Shown here piece after piece: positions 37,849-46,855 of a stretch of 59,743 nt of DNA. Under the pieces are notes generated by a model. That model saw nothing but the letters and a program-made list of their open reading frames with translations. It had not been told where the DNA came from and did no database searches. Position 1 is the stretch's first letter. Each line of letters begins with the position of its first letter. The DNA is from Nocardioides flavus (ex Wang et al. 2016) (lineage in GTDB: Bacteria > Actinomycetota > Actinomycetes > Propionibacteriales > Nocardioidaceae): assembly GCF_014653115.1 (NCBI RefSeq), contig NZ_BNAD01000017.1, positions 1 through 59,743 of the forward strand. The letters run 5' to 3'. Position numbers and translations under genes: made by a program.

Positions 37849-39126
37849 ATGAGCGCCGACAAGCAGTCCACAGACGACGCAACCCAGGCCGGAACGGCCT
37901 GGGGACGTGTCGCCGAGGACGGCACCGTCTATGTCCGCACCGCCGACGGTGAGCGTTCCGTCGGGTCCTACGAGGCCGGCACGCCGGACGAGGCCCTGGA
38001 GTTCTTCACCAAGCGGTTCGAGGAGCTGGAGGGCAAGGTCCACCTGCTCGAGCAGCGGGTGACCTCGGGGCGCCTGGCCCCGGAGGAGGCGACCTCGTCG
38101 GTGAAGGCCCTGCGCGAGCAGGTCGTCGACGCCCACGCGGTCGGCGACCTCGTCGCGCTCGCGGCACGCCTCGACGCCCTCGCGCCGGTGATCGCCGTGC
38201 AGCGCTCGGCCCGCAAGGAGGAGCGCGCGCAGAAGGCGGCGGAGTCAAAGGCGGCGAAGGAGAAGATCGTCGCCGAGGCGGAGCGCCTCGCCGAGGGGAC
38301 CGACTGGCGCAACGGTGCCAACCGGCTGCGCGACCTGCTCGCGACGTGGAAGGAGCTCCCCCGGCTCGACCGCGCGACCGACGACGCGCTGTGGCGCCGG
38401 TTCTCGACCGCGCGCACCACGTACACCCGCCACCGCAAGGCCCACTTCGCCGAGGAGCACGAGCGCCGCGACTCCGCCCGCGTGATCAAGGAGCGGCTCG
38501 CCACCGAGGCCGAGGCGCTCGCCACCTCGACCGAGTGGGGCCCGACCGCCGGCAAGTACCGTGACCTGATGCGGGAGTGGAAGGCTGCCGGCCCCGCCCC
38601 GCGTGAGGTCGACGACAAGCTGTGGCAGCGTTTCCGGGGGGCCCAGGACACCTTCTTCGGCGCCCGCGACGCGGCCAACGCCGCCCTCGACCAGGAGTTC
38701 GCCGCGAACGCCGAGGTCAAGGACGCGATCCTCGTCGAGGCCGAGGCGCTCGTCGCCCAGGTGCAGGCCGAGGGCGCGGACCTCGAGGCGATCAAGAAGA
38801 CCTTCCGCGAGCTCGCGGACCGCTGGGACGCCGCCGGCAAGGTGCCGCGCGACCGGATGAAGGAGCTCGAGGGCCGGATGCGCAAGGTCGAGCAGACCAT
38901 CCGCGCGGTCGAGGACGAGCAGTGGAGCCGCAGCGACCCGGAGAAGTCAGCGCGCGCCGACGACATGATCGGCAAGCTCGAGGCCGGCATCGCCGAGACG
39001 CAGGCGCGCCTCGACACGGCAGCCGCGGCCGGTGACGACCGCAAGGTCAAGGACCTCGAGGCCGAGCTCGCCAACAAGCAGGCGTTCCTCGACATGGCGC
39101 GCAAGGCGGCCGCCGACTTCGGCTGA
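37849..39126 (+). CDS. DUF349 domain protein
   Basis: 425 residues, almost entirely helical after about 50 residues. Repeated units with conserved tryptophan: E-G-T-D-W-R-N-G-A-N-R-L, then S-T-E-W-G-P-T-A-G-K-Y, and W-K-x-x-P/A-G/A-x-x-R turns, the pattern of DUF349. Coiled-coil and nucleic-acid roles have been suggested for such proteins; no enzyme motif is present. It lies on the opposite strand between the MBL gene and relA, as in streptomycetes. Confidence 0.88.
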   Translation: MSADKQSTDDATQAGTAWGRVAEDGTVYVRTADGERSVGSYEAGTPDEALEFFTKRFEELEGKVHLLEQRVTSGRLAPEEATSSVKALREQVVDAHAVGDLVALAARLDALAPVIAVQRSARKEERAQKAAESKAAKEKIVAEAERLAEGTDWRNGANRLRDLLATWKELPRLDRATDDALWRRFSTARTTYTRHRKAHFAEEHERRDSARVIKERLATEAEALATSTEWGPTAGKYRDLMREWKAAGPAPREVDDKLWQRFRGAQDTFFGARDAANAALDQEFAANAEVKDAILVEAEALVAQVQAEGADLEAIKKTFRELADRWDAAGKVPRDRMKELEGRMRKVEQTIRAVEDEQWSRSDPEKSARADDMIGKLEAGIAETQARLDTAAAAGDDRKVKDLEAELANKQAFLDMARKAAADFG

Positions 39127-39139
39127 GCGGGCCCCGTGG

Positions 39140-41428
39140 TCAGGCGGTGACGCGGTAGGCGTCGAACACGCCCGGCACGGCGCGTACGGCTCGCAGCACG
39201 CCGTCGAGGTGGGCGGCGTCGGCCATCTCGAAGGAGAACCGGCTCTTCGCCACCCGGTCGCGGGTCGTCGACAGCGTCGCGCTGAGGATGTTCACGTGGG
39301 CGTCGGAGAGCGCCATGGTGATGTCGGACAGCAGCCTGGCCCGGTCGAGCGCCTCGACCTGGATGTTGACCAGGAAGGTCGACTGCGACGTCGGCGCCCA
39401 CTCGACCTCGAGGACGCGTTCCGGCTGGCCGAGCAGGCTCGAGGCGTTGGTGCAGTCCTTGCGGTGCACCGACACTCCCCCGCCCTTGGTGACGAAGCCC
39501 AGGATCGGGTCGGGCGGCACGGGCGTGCAGCACTTCGCGAGCTTGACCCACAGGTCCTCGACGCCCTTGACGATCACGCCGGAGTCGGTCGGTGCGCGCT
39601 TGGCGGAGGCGCGTGAACGACCGGTGATGGTGACGCCCTCGGCGAGGTCCTCCTGGGCCCCATCGTCCCCGCCGTGCAGGTCGATGACGCGACGTACGAC
39701 GGCCTGCGCGCTGAGGTTGCCCTCCCCCACCGCGGCATAGAGCGCCGAGACGTCGGCGTGGTGGAAGTGCTCGGCCACCAGTGCCAGGATGTCGTGCGTC
39801 ATCAGCCGGTTGAGGGGCAGCCCCTCCTTGCGCATGAGCTTGGCGATCTGGTCCTTGCCGCGCTCGATCGCCTCCTCACGGCGCTCCTTGGTGAACCACT
39901 GCCGGATCTTGGAGCGCGCCCGCGGCGACTGCACGAAGTTGAGCCAGTCGCGCGAGGGTCCCGAGGTCGGCGACTTGGAGGTGAAGACCTCGACGACGTC
40001 GCCGTTGTCGAGGTGGGACTCCAGCGGGACCAGGCGGCCGTTGACCCGGGAGCCGATGGTGTGGTGGCCGACCTCGGTGTGGACGGCGTAGGCGAAGTCG
40101 ACCGGGGTGGCGCCCATCGGCAGACCGATGACGTCGCCGCGCGGGGTGAAGACGTAGACCTGCTGCTGGTTCATCTCGAAGCGCAGCGACTCCAGGAACT
40201 CCCCCGGGTCCTCCACCTCGCTCTGCCAGTCGAGCAGCTGGCGCAGCCAGGTGAGGTCGTCCTTGTCGCCGAGGCGGTCGGTGTCGACGCCTGCCTTGCT
40301 GTTCTCCTTGTACTTCCAGTGCGCAGCAACGCCGTACTCGGCGCGTCGGTGCTGGGCGAAGGTGCGGATCTGCACCTCGACCGGCTTGCCCTGCGGGCCG
40401 ATGACCGTGGTGTGGAGCGACTGGTACATGTTGAACTTCGGCATCGCGACGTAGTCCTTGAACCGCCCCAGGACCGGGTTCCACCGCGAGTGGATGACGC
40501 CGAGCGCGCTGTAGCAGTCGCGGTCCTCGTCGACGAGGATGCGGATGCCGACGAGGTCGTAGATGTCGGAGAAGTCGCGACCCCCGACGATCATCTTCTG
40601 GTAGATCGAGTAGTAGTGCTTGGGCCGGCCGGTGACCTTGGCGTTGATGCGCGCCGACTTGAGGTCCTGCTCGATCTCGGCGACGACCTCGGCCAGGAAC
40701 TGGTCGCGCGAGGGGGCGCGCTCGGCGACCATCCGGACGATCTCGTCGTAGATCTTGGGGTGGAGCGTGGCGAAGGCGAGGTCCTCCAGCTCCCACTTGA
40801 GCGTGTTCATGCCGAGCCGGTGGGCCAGCGGAGCGTAGATGTCGAGCGTCTCGCGCGAGGACCGCTCCTGCGACGCGGCCGGGACGTAGCGCAGCGTGCG
40901 CATGTTGTGCAGGCGGTCGGCGAGCTTGATGACCAGCACGCGGATGTCGCGCGACATCGCCACGATCATCTTGCGGATGGTCTCGGCCTGCGCCGAGTCG
41001 CCGTACTGCACCTTGTCGAGCTTGGTCACGCCGTCGACGAGCAGCGCGACCTCGTCGCCGAAGTCGGCACGCAGCGCGTCGAGCGTGTAGGGGGTGTCCT
41101 CGACCGTGTCGTGTAGCAGGGCGGCGACGAGGGTCGGCTCGGTCATGCCGATGTCGGCGAGGATGGTGGTGACCGCGAGCGGGTGGGTGATGTAGGGGTC
41201 ACCGCTCTTGCGCATCTGCCCGGTGTGCCACTTGTCCGCGGTGGCGTAGGCACGCTCGAGGAGCGCCAGGTCGGCCTTGGGGTGGTTGGCCCGCACGGCC
41301 CGGAACAGCGGCTCGAGGACCGGGTTGGACGACGGCGGCCTGGTGCCGACGCGCGCGAGGCGGGCCCGCATCCCGCGTGCGCTCAGGGCCGCCTTCGGCT
41401 CCTGTGCGGGTGCCTGCTCCTCGTCCAT
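39140..41428 (-). CDS. relA: (p)ppGpp synthetase/hydrolase (RelA/SpoT homologue, Rel)
   Basis: 762 residues, the full bifunctional layout. HD hydrolase with His106-Asp107 in [10 protein letters not shown], synthetase near 250-370 ([20 protein letters not shown]), TGS near 415-475 ([10 protein letters not shown]), and a C-terminal zinc-finger/ACT region. Makes and breaks the stringent alarmone. A TAGACT box six bases before the ATG suggests a leaderless transcript separate from apt, 48 bases away. Confidence 0.97.
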   Translation of the reverse strand: MDEEQAPAQEPKAALSARGMRARLARVGTRPPSSNPVLEPLFRAVRANHPKADLALLERAYATADKWHTGQMRKSGDPYITHPLAVTTILADIGMTEPTLVAALLHDTVEDTPYTLDALRADFGDEVALLVDGVTKLDKVQYGDSAQAETIRKMIVAMSRDIRVLVIKLADRLHNMRTLRYVPAASQERSSRETLDIYAPLAHRLGMNTLKWELEDLAFATLHPKIYDEIVRMVAERAPSRDQFLAEVVAEIEQDLKSARINAKVTGRPKHYYSIYQKMIVGGRDFSDIYDLVGIRILVDEDRDCYSALGVIHSRWNPVLGRFKDYVAMPKFNMYQSLHTTVIGPQGKPVEVQIRTFAQHRRAEYGVAAHWKYKENSKAGVDTDRLGDKDDLTWLRQLLDWQSEVEDPGEFLESLRFEMNQQQVYVFTPRGDVIGLPMGATPVDFAYAVHTEVGHHTIGSRVNGRLVPLESHLDNGDVVEVFTSKSPTSGPSRDWLNFVQSPRARSKIRQWFTKERREEAIERGKDQIAKLMRKEGLPLNRLMTHDILALVAEHFHHADVSALYAAVGEGNLSAQAVVRRVIDLHGGDDGAQEDLAEGVTITGRSRASAKRAPTDSGVIVKGVEDLWVKLAKCCTPVPPDPILGFVTKGGGVSVHRKDCTNASSLLGQPERVLEVEWAPTSQSTFLVNIQVEALDRARLLSDITMALSDAHVNILSATLSTTRDRVAKSRFSFEMADAAHLDGVLRAVRAVPGVFDAYRVTA

Positions 41429-41434
41429 CGGACC

Positions 41435-41440
41435 AGTCTA
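41435..41440 (-). promoter_or_regulatory. -10 element (TAGACT), leaderless promoter of relA
   Basis: Minus-strand TAGACT six bases before the ATG at 41428; identical in sequence to the box before the TetR gene at 5238. Confidence 0.55.
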
Positions 41441-41476
41441 GTGAGCACTCGCCCGCGTCCGGTGCCCGACCGGAGG

Positions 41477-42025
41477 TCAGATGGTCAGCAGCGTCGAGAT
41501 CGGCAGGTCGCCGGTGACCGTGCGCGGCTCGAGGAACGACAGCTCCATGAGCACGGAGGCCCCGGTGGCGGTGCCGCCGCACGCCTCGATGAGCCGCCGG
41601 GTCGCGTCGACGGTGCCGCCGGTGGCGAGCACGTCGTCGACCATCAGCACGCGCTCGCCTGGGGCGATGCCGTCGCGGTGGACCTCGAGCGTCGCCTCGC
41701 CGTACTCCAGGGCGTAGGCCACCGCGTGCGCCGCCCGCGGCAGCTTGCCGGCCTTGCGGACCGGGACGAAGCCGATGCCGAGGGCCAGGGCGACGGGTGC
41801 GGCGAGGATGAAGCCGCGCGCCTCCATCCCGACGACCTTGTCGACCACGACCGTGCCGTGGTCGTCACGGCCCGCCGCAGCGAGGGCGGTGATCACCGCG
41901 GAGAACGCGTGGTGGTCGGCGAGCACGGGCGTGATGTCCTTGAACGTCACGCCCGCCTCGGGCCAGTCGGGGACGTCGACGGTGAGGCGGGTCAGGGCCT
42001 CCTGGGCCGTACGTCGGTCAGGCAT
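41477..42025 (-). CDS. apt: Adenine phosphoribosyltransferase
   Basis: 182 residues. PRPP-binding loop V-L-M-V-D-D-V-L-A-T-G-G-T and the APRT N-terminal V-P-D-W-P-E-A-G-V-T-F-K-D-I-T-P. Salvages adenine to AMP. Normally found with relA in actinobacteria. Its ATG lies 8 bases inside the end of yajC, so translation is likely coupled to yajC; the secD-secF genes usually between them are missing. Confidence 0.95.
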   Translation of the reverse strand: MPDRRTAQEALTRLTVDVPDWPEAGVTFKDITPVLADHHAFSAVITALAAAGRDDHGTVVVDKVVGMEARGFILAAPVALALGIGFVPVRKAGKLPRAAHAVAYALEYGEATLEVHRDGIAPGERVLMVDDVLATGGTVDATRRLIEACGGTATGASVLMELSFLEPRTVTGDLPISTLLTI

Positions 42026-42326
42026 CGCCGCGCTCGTCGTCGTGCCGGTCGACCCCGGTCTGGCCGAGCGGCTCGTCGACCTTCGCGATCGCCGCGCGCG
42101 CGATCTCGATCTGCGTGCCGGGCGCGATCTCGAGGTGGGCGCGGTCCTCGGTGAGCGAGACGACCGTGCCGAAGACGCCGGAGGACATCATCACGCGCTG
42201 GCCGACCTGGATGCTGTTCTGGAGGGAGACGACCTCCTTCTGCCGGCGCTGCTGGGGGCGGACCACCATGAACCAGAACAGGGCCAGGATGGCGACCAGG
42301 GGCAGGAGGGCGGCAAGGTCGTTCAC
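42018..42326 (-). CDS. yajC: Preprotein translocase subunit YajC
   Basis: 102 residues from GTG 42326 with SD-like GAGGAGA upstream. One N-terminal transmembrane helix (L-L-P-L-V-A-I-L-A-L-F-W-F-M-V-V) followed by R-P-Q-Q-R-R-Q-K-E, and the cytoplasmic domain with G-Q-R-V-M-M-S-S-G-V-F-G-T-V. Accessory to SecDF in protein export. Here it stands without secD and secF and overlaps apt. Confidence 0.94.
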   Translation of the reverse strand: MNDLAALLPLVAILALFWFMVVRPQQRRQKEVVSLQNSIQVGQRVMMSSGVFGTVVSLTEDRAHLEIAPGTQIEIARAAIAKVDEPLGQTGVDRHDDERGDA

Positions 42327-42394
42327 GGTCGTACGTCTCCTCAGGAGGTGGGGTGCGCGAGCGCGTGGAGTCTACGCGGCCCCGCAGGTCCTCC

Positions 42395-43489
42395 CTACAG
42401 GTTCTCGAAGAGGGTGGAGTCGACCGTCGGCACCGCCGGCGGGGTGAGACCGAGGTGGTGCCACGCCGCGGGGGTCGCGACGCGGCCCCGGGGCGTACGG
42501 GCGAGCATGCCGGTGCGGACGAGGAACGGCTCGGCGACCTCCTCCACGGTCTCGCGCTCCTCGCCGACCGCGACGGCGAGGGTGGAGATCCCGACCGGTC
42601 CCCCGCCGAACCGGCGGCACAGCACGTCGAGCACCGCGCGGTCGAGCCGGTCGAGACCGGACTCGTCGACCTCGAACAGGTCGAGCGCCGCCTGCGCCAC
42701 CGGCAGGCTGAGCACCCCGTCGGCGCGCACCTGCGCGTAGTCGCGCACCCGGCGCAGCAGCCGGTTGGCGATGCGGGGCGTGCCGCGCGAGCGAGACGCG
42801 ATCTCGCCGGAGCCCTCCGCGGTCAGGTGCACACCGAGCAGGCCTGCGGAGCGGTGCACGATCAGGTCGAGCTCGTGCGACTCGTAGAACTCGAGGTGGG
42901 CGGTGAACCCGAACCGGTCGCGCAGCGGGCCCGGCAGCAGGCCGGCGCGGGTCGTGGCGCCGACCAGGGTGAAGGGCGGGATCTCGAGCGGGATCGCCGT
43001 CGCGCCGGGACCCTTGCCGATGACGACGTCGACGCGGAAGTCCTCCATCGCCATGTAGAGCATCTCCTCCGCCGGGCGCGACATCCGGTGGATCTCGTCG
43101 ACGAAGAGCACGTCGCCCTCGTTGAGGCCGGAGAGGATGGCGGCGAGGTCGCCGGCGTGCGTGATCGCGGGACCGCTGGTGAGGCGCAGCGGGGTGCTCA
43201 TCTCGGCCGCGATGATCATCGCCAGCGTGGTCTTGCCGAGCCCGGGCGGACCGGACAGCAGCACATGGTCGGGGGCGCGGCCGCGGCGACGGGCGGCCTC
43301 GAGGACCAGCCCGAGCTGGTCGCGCACCCGGACCTGCCCGACCACCTCGTCGAGGGTCTTGGGCCGCAGGGCCGCCTCGACCGCACGCTCGTCCCCGTCG
43401 GCCTCCGCGTCGGTCAGCCGCTGGAGGTGGCTGAGCTCGGCCGCGCTCAGCTCCACCTCGTCGACCTCGGTGTCGTCGTCCCAGTGCAT
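42395..43489 (-). CDS. ruvB: Holliday junction branch migration helicase RuvB
   Basis: 364 residues. Walker [10 protein letters not shown], Walker [10 protein letters not shown], sensor G-A-T-T-R-A-G-L-L, arginine finger region L-R-D-R-F-G, and C-terminal winged helix with T-P-R-G-R-V-A-T. Motor for branch migration with RuvA. One base separates its ATG from the ruvA stop. Confidence 0.97.
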   Translation of the reverse strand: MHWDDDTEVDEVELSAAELSHLQRLTDAEADGDERAVEAALRPKTLDEVVGQVRVRDQLGLVLEAARRRGRAPDHVLLSGPPGLGKTTLAMIIAAEMSTPLRLTSGPAITHAGDLAAILSGLNEGDVLFVDEIHRMSRPAEEMLYMAMEDFRVDVVIGKGPGATAIPLEIPPFTLVGATTRAGLLPGPLRDRFGFTAHLEFYESHELDLIVHRSAGLLGVHLTAEGSGEIASRSRGTPRIANRLLRRVRDYAQVRADGVLSLPVAQAALDLFEVDESGLDRLDRAVLDVLCRRFGGGPVGISTLAVAVGEERETVEEVAEPFLVRTGMLARTPRGRVATPAAWHHLGLTPPAVPTVDSTLFENL

Positions 43490-43490
43490 C

Positions 43491-44090
43491 TCAGGCCTTG
43501 CTCAACGTACGGAGCGCGGCGCGCAGCAGGGCGCCGACGTCGGGCGCGTCGCCCGCCTCGGGTGCCACCGCGTCGACGGCCTTCTCGGACTCCTTGGCCG
43601 ACCAGCCGAGCCCGACGAGCCCCTGCTGGACCTGGTCGCGCCAGGGCGCGGCGGGTGGAGCGGCCGCTGCCGGGTGGTGGACGCCGACGGGCGGGCCGAT
43701 GCGGTCCTTGAGCTCGAGGATGATGCGCTGGGCGCCCTTCTGGCCGATGCCCGGCACCCGGGTGAGCGCCTTGACGTCCTCGGTCGTGATGGCCCGGCGC
43801 ACCTCGTCGGGGCTCATCACGGCCACGATCGCCTGAGCGACCTTCGGACCCACGCCGGAGGCGGTCTGGGCGATCTCGAAGATCTGCTTCTCGTCGTCGT
43901 CGGCGAAGCCGAAGATGGTCAGGCTGTCCTCGCGCACGACCATGCTCGTCGGCAGCGTCGCGGACCTGCCGACGCGCAGCGTCGCGAGCGTGCCGGGCGT
44001 GCACATCAGCTCGAGCCCGACCCCTCCGACCTCGAGCACGGCGCTGGAGAGGGTGACGGCGGCGACCTCGCCGCGGACGAAGGCGATCAT
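43491..44090 (-). CDS. ruvA: Holliday junction branch migration protein RuvA
   Basis: 199 residues from ATG 44090, overlapping the ruvC stop by 4 bases. Domain I begins M-I-A-F-V-R-G-E-V. Two helix-hairpin-helix motifs: G-V-G-P-K-V-A-Q-A and [12 protein letters not shown]-terminal domain III binds RuvB. A proline/alanine-rich linker near residues 130-150. Confidence 0.96.
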   Translation of the reverse strand: MIAFVRGEVAAVTLSSAVLEVGGVGLELMCTPGTLATLRVGRSATLPTSMVVREDSLTIFGFADDDEKQIFEIAQTASGVGPKVAQAIVAVMSPDEVRRAITTEDVKALTRVPGIGQKGAQRIILELKDRIGPPVGVHHPAAAAPPAAPWRDQVQQGLVGLGWSAKESEKAVDAVAPEAGDAPDVGALLRAALRTLSKA

Positions 44091-44623
44091 CTGGTCCTCA
44101 CGGGGGTCGTCCTGCGGGCCCGGGCCACGGCGGCCTCGAGGCGGTTGCTGGCGGATCCGCGCCAGACGTGGGTGATGGCCAGGGCGAGCGCGTCGGCGGC
44201 GTCGGCGGGCTTGGGGAGCTCGGGCAGCCGCAGGATCCGTACGACCATCGCCCCGACCTGCGCCTTGTCGGCGCGGCCGTTGCCGGAGACGGCCGCCTTG
44301 ACCTCGCTGGGAGTGTGCATCGCGATCGGGAGCCCTCGCCGCGCGGCCACGACGAGTGCGATGCCGCTGGCCTGGGCGGTGCCCATGATCGTGCTGGAGT
44401 CCGACCGGGCGAACACCCGCTCCACCGCGACCGCGTCGGGCCGGTGCTCCTCGATCCAGGCGTCGAGGCCCTTCTCGATGGTCACCAGGCGCTCGGCGAT
44501 CGGCAACGTGGAGCTGGTGCGCACGACACCGACGTCGACCATGGTCAGCGGCCGCCCGACGCTCCCGTCGACGACCCCGACGCCGCAGCGGGTCAGGCCG
44601 GGGTCGATGCCGAGCACGCGCAT
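44087..44623 (-). CDS. ruvC: Crossover junction endodeoxyribonuclease RuvC
   Basis: 178 residues from ATG 44623 with SD AAGGGGAG; a longer start at 44656 would run into the LexA box. Catalytic acidic residues are Asp in G-I-D-P-G-L-T-R-C-G, Glu in V-A-V-E-R-V-F-A, and Asp in A-A-D-A-L-A-L-A. Resolves Holliday junctions; first gene of ruvCAB. Controlled by the box at 44649-44664. Confidence 0.96.
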   Translation of the reverse strand: MRVLGIDPGLTRCGVGVVDGSVGRPLTMVDVGVVRTSSTLPIAERLVTIEKGLDAWIEEHRPDAVAVERVFARSDSSTIMGTAQASGIALVVAARRGLPIAMHTPSEVKAAVSGNGRADKAQVGAMVVRILRLPELPKPADAADALALAITHVWRGSASNRLEAAVARARRTTPVRTR

Positions 44624-44649
44624 GCAGCTCCCCTTCCACTGTCGTCGTC

Positions 44650-44677
44650 CGAACACATGTTCGTCCGGTTCACGCTA
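44650..44677 (-). promoter_or_regulatory. ruvC promoter with LexA-type SOS box
   Basis: CGAAC-ACAT-GTTCG lies at 44650-44663, fitting the GAACN4GTTC consensus of actinobacterial/Gram-positive LexA sites. On the minus strand a TAGCGT -10 element (44677-44672) lies just upstream, so the box covers the expected transcription start. LexA binding would block the ruvCAB promoter and DNA damage would release it. The box ends 27 bases before the ruvC ATG. Confidence 0.75.
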
Positions 44678-44716
44678 ACCCGGCGCGGCGGCCCCGACGC
44701 GTGCGACACGCTGGGC

Positions 44717-45379
44717 TCAGGCAGAGCGGGCCCAGTCGTGGTCGGGGTCGAGCCGGGCGACCGCATCGCGCAGCCACTCCCGCGCCGTGTGGTCCAGCAG
44801 TGGGAGGGCGACCTCGGCGTCGCGCCGGTCCTTCTCCCGCACCTGCGCGGCCTTGAACATCAAGGACACCTCGGGCCGCGCGTAGCGGAGGCCGTCGGGC
44901 GCGACCCACGTGACGTCGTCGAGCTCCTCGGTGTGCTCGAGGTTGCGCTTGTTCGTCCAGCGACCGCTGGTGGCCGGCGTGAACGGGACGTCGAGCACCC
45001 AGGGCGAGCGGGCGTCCCGGCGTACCCAGACCTGGCTGTCCGGACGGACCTCCGTGAAGCGGCTGTCGAACGGGCGGAACCAGCTGTCGTCGACGCTCCA
45101 CGGCGTCCACCGGTCGCCGAGGAACTCGCGGAACGCTGCGGCATCGGTGGACAGCAGGGAGATGTCCGTGTCCTCGTGGGCGCGAGGGACGCCGGTGAAC
45201 ACCTCGATGCTCCAGCCGCCGATGATCCACCAGGGGCGGTCGAAGCCGGCCATGAAGTCACCGATCGTCGCCGGGGTGAGGGGGTCCCACCCGCCGTACC
45301 ACCGATCGAAGTCCCCCGGGTCCAGCGGGCGCACGCCCGCCGGCTCCGCGACCGGTGGCGACGAGGGGCCCTCCGCCAT
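44717..45379 (-). CDS. Nucleotidyltransferase-fold protein (aminoglycoside-2''-adenylyltransferase-like)
   Basis: 220 residues from ATG 45379, sharing one base with the yebC stop (TGATG). The nucleotidyltransferase signature is I-I-G-G-W-S-I-E-V-F-T-G, then H-E-D-T-D-I-S-L, the G-G/S and D-x-D elements of ANT(2'')-like enzymes. The C-terminus K-D-R-R-D-A-E-V-A-L-P-L-L ... R-E-W-L-R-D matches that group. Substrate unknown; such proteins are frequently annotated as resistance-like but few are tested. Confidence 0.75.
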   Translation of the reverse strand: MAEGPSSPPVAEPAGVRPLDPGDFDRWYGGWDPLTPATIGDFMAGFDRPWWIIGGWSIEVFTGVPRAHEDTDISLLSTDAAAFREFLGDRWTPWSVDDSWFRPFDSRFTEVRPDSQVWVRRDARSPWVLDVPFTPATSGRWTNKRNLEHTEELDDVTWVAPDGLRYARPEVSLMFKAAQVREKDRRDAEVALPLLDHTAREWLRDAVARLDPDHDWARSA

Positions 45380-46164
45380 CAGGCGTCGGCGGACTCGAGC
45401 TCGGCCATCACGTCGTCGGGGATGTCGACGTTGGTGAAGACGTCCTGCACGTCGTCGAGGTCCTCGAGGGCGTCGACGAGGCGCATCACCTTGGCGGCAC
45501 CGTCGGCGTCGACAGGGATCTCGAGGCTGGCGACCCACTCCACGTCGGCGGAGTCGTAGTCGATGCCGGCCTCCTGGAGGGCGGTGCGCACCGCGACGAC
45601 GTCGGTGGCCTCGCTCTGGACCTGGAAGGACTCGTCGAGGTCGCTGACCTCCTCTGCCCCGGCGTCGAGGGTGGCCTCGAGGACGTCGTCCTCCGTGACG
45701 TCACGCACGGTGCCGTCCTGGTCCTGCGACTTCGGCACCACGATGACGCCCTTGCGGGTGAACAGCCGCGAGACCGAGCCCGGGTCGGCCATGGTGCCGC
45801 CGTTGCGGGTCACGGCGGTGCGGACCTCCATGGCGGCGCGGTTCTTGTTGTCGGTGAGGCACTCGACGAGGAAGGCGACGCCCTGCGGGCCGTAGACCTC
45901 GTAGGAGATGCCCTGGTAGTCGACGCCGCCGGACTCGGCACCGGAGCCGCGCTTGACCGCGGAGTCGATGTTCTTGTTGGGGACCGAGCTCTTCTTGGCC
46001 TTCTGGATGGCGTCGTAGAGGGTCGGGTTGCCGGCGGGGTCACCGCCGCCCTGCTTCGCCGCGACCTCGATGTTCTTGATCAGCTTGGCGAAGAGCTTGC
46101 CGCGCTTGGCGTCGATCGCGGCCTTCTTGTGCTTGGTCGTTGCCCACTTGGAGTGGCCTGACAT
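45379..46164 (-). CDS. yebC: YebC/PmpR family protein
   Basis: 261 residues. N-terminus [26 protein letters not shown], then G-G-D-P-A-G-N-P, and the C-terminal acidic domains. Annotated as a transcription regulator, but recent work on YebC/TACO1 points to help at proline-rich translation, consistent with the EF-P theme. In mycobacteria it also lies near ruvC and pdxT. SD GAGGGAC precedes the start. Confidence 0.93.
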   Translation of the reverse strand: MSGHSKWATTKHKKAAIDAKRGKLFAKLIKNIEVAAKQGGGDPAGNPTLYDAIQKAKKSSVPNKNIDSAVKRGSGAESGGVDYQGISYEVYGPQGVAFLVECLTDNKNRAAMEVRTAVTRNGGTMADPGSVSRLFTRKGVIVVPKSQDQDGTVRDVTEDDVLEATLDAGAEEVSDLDESFQVQSEATDVVAVRTALQEAGIDYDSADVEWVASLEIPVDADGAAKVMRLVDALEDLDDVQDVFTNVDIPDDVMAELESADA

Positions 46165-46210
46165 GAGTCCCTCTATCTGTCGCGGATCTGTCGCGGTCTG
46201 GTGCGGTGCG

Positions 46211-46810
46211 TCAGCGGGCCGAGCGCACCAGGTCCACGAACATCCCGTGGATCCGGTGGTCGCTGCCGACCTCGGGGTGGAACGAGGTCGCCATCAGGGG
46301 GCCTTGACGGACCGCGACGATCCTACCCGCGGCCGGTCCGTCCTCGACCCGAGCCAGCACCTCGACGTCGTCCTCGACCGACTCCACCCACGGCGCGCGG
46401 ATGAAGACCGCGCGCACCGGCTCGGCGAGGCCGTCGACGTGCAGGTCCTCCTCGAAGGAGTCGACCTGACGGCCGAACGCGTTGCGCCGCACGGTGATGT
46501 GCAGCCCTCCGACGGACTGCTGCCCGGGCGCCCCGTCCTCGATCCGGTCGGCGAGCATGATCATCCCGGCGCACGTGCCGAACGCGGGCAGTCCGCCTCG
46601 TACGGCCGCGCGCAACGGCTCGAGGAGGTCGAAGATGCGCGCGAGCTTGACCATCGTGGTCGACTCGCCGCCGGGCAGGACGAGCCCGTCGCAGGCGGCG
46701 AGCTCGGCGGGGCGGCGTACGGACACGGGGTCGGCGCCCAGCGCGCGCAGGGCGGCCAGGTGCTCGCGGACGTCGCCCTGCAGGGCGAGGACGCCGATGA
46801 CGGGACTCAC
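46211..46810 (-). CDS. pdxT: Pyridoxal 5'-phosphate synthase glutaminase subunit PdxT
   Basis: 199 residues from GTG 46810 with a TAGGAT box eight bases before it. Class I-like glutamine amidotransferase: L-P-G-G-E-S-T-T, nucleophile Cys in F-G-T-C-A-G-M-I, His-Glu in S-F-H-P-E-V. Supplies ammonia to PdxS. The pdxS gene lies 1.2 kb away with a plus-strand serine hydrolase between. Confidence 0.96.
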   Translation of the reverse strand: MSPVIGVLALQGDVREHLAALRALGADPVSVRRPAELAACDGLVLPGGESTTMVKLARIFDLLEPLRAAVRGGLPAFGTCAGMIMLADRIEDGAPGQQSVGGLHITVRRNAFGRQVDSFEEDLHVDGLAEPVRAVFIRAPWVESVEDDVEVLARVEDGPAAGRIVAVRQGPLMATSFHPEVGSDHRIHGMFVDLVRSAR

Positions 46811-46818
46811 GGACGTCG

Positions 46819-46847
46819 ATCCTAGGACCGGGCGCCGACCGTAGGAT
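46819..46847. promoter_or_regulatory. Divergent leaderless promoters for pdxT and the serine hydrolase
   Basis: TAGGAT occurs on the minus strand (46824-46819), eight bases before the pdxT GTG, and on the plus strand (46842-46847), eight bases before the ATG at 46856. Identical boxes facing away from each other. Confidence 0.55.
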
Positions 46848-46855
46848 CAGCGGTC

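Noticed and set aside
42010..42030. Degraded secD or secF remnant between yajC and apt
   Set aside because: The two intact coding regions overlap, leaving no space; no Sec motif in other frames.
46165..46210. Tandem ctgtcgcgg copies between yebC and pdxT as a regulatory repeat
   Set aside because: Only two short copies in a G/C-biased gap; no spacing or symmetry pointing to a binding site.
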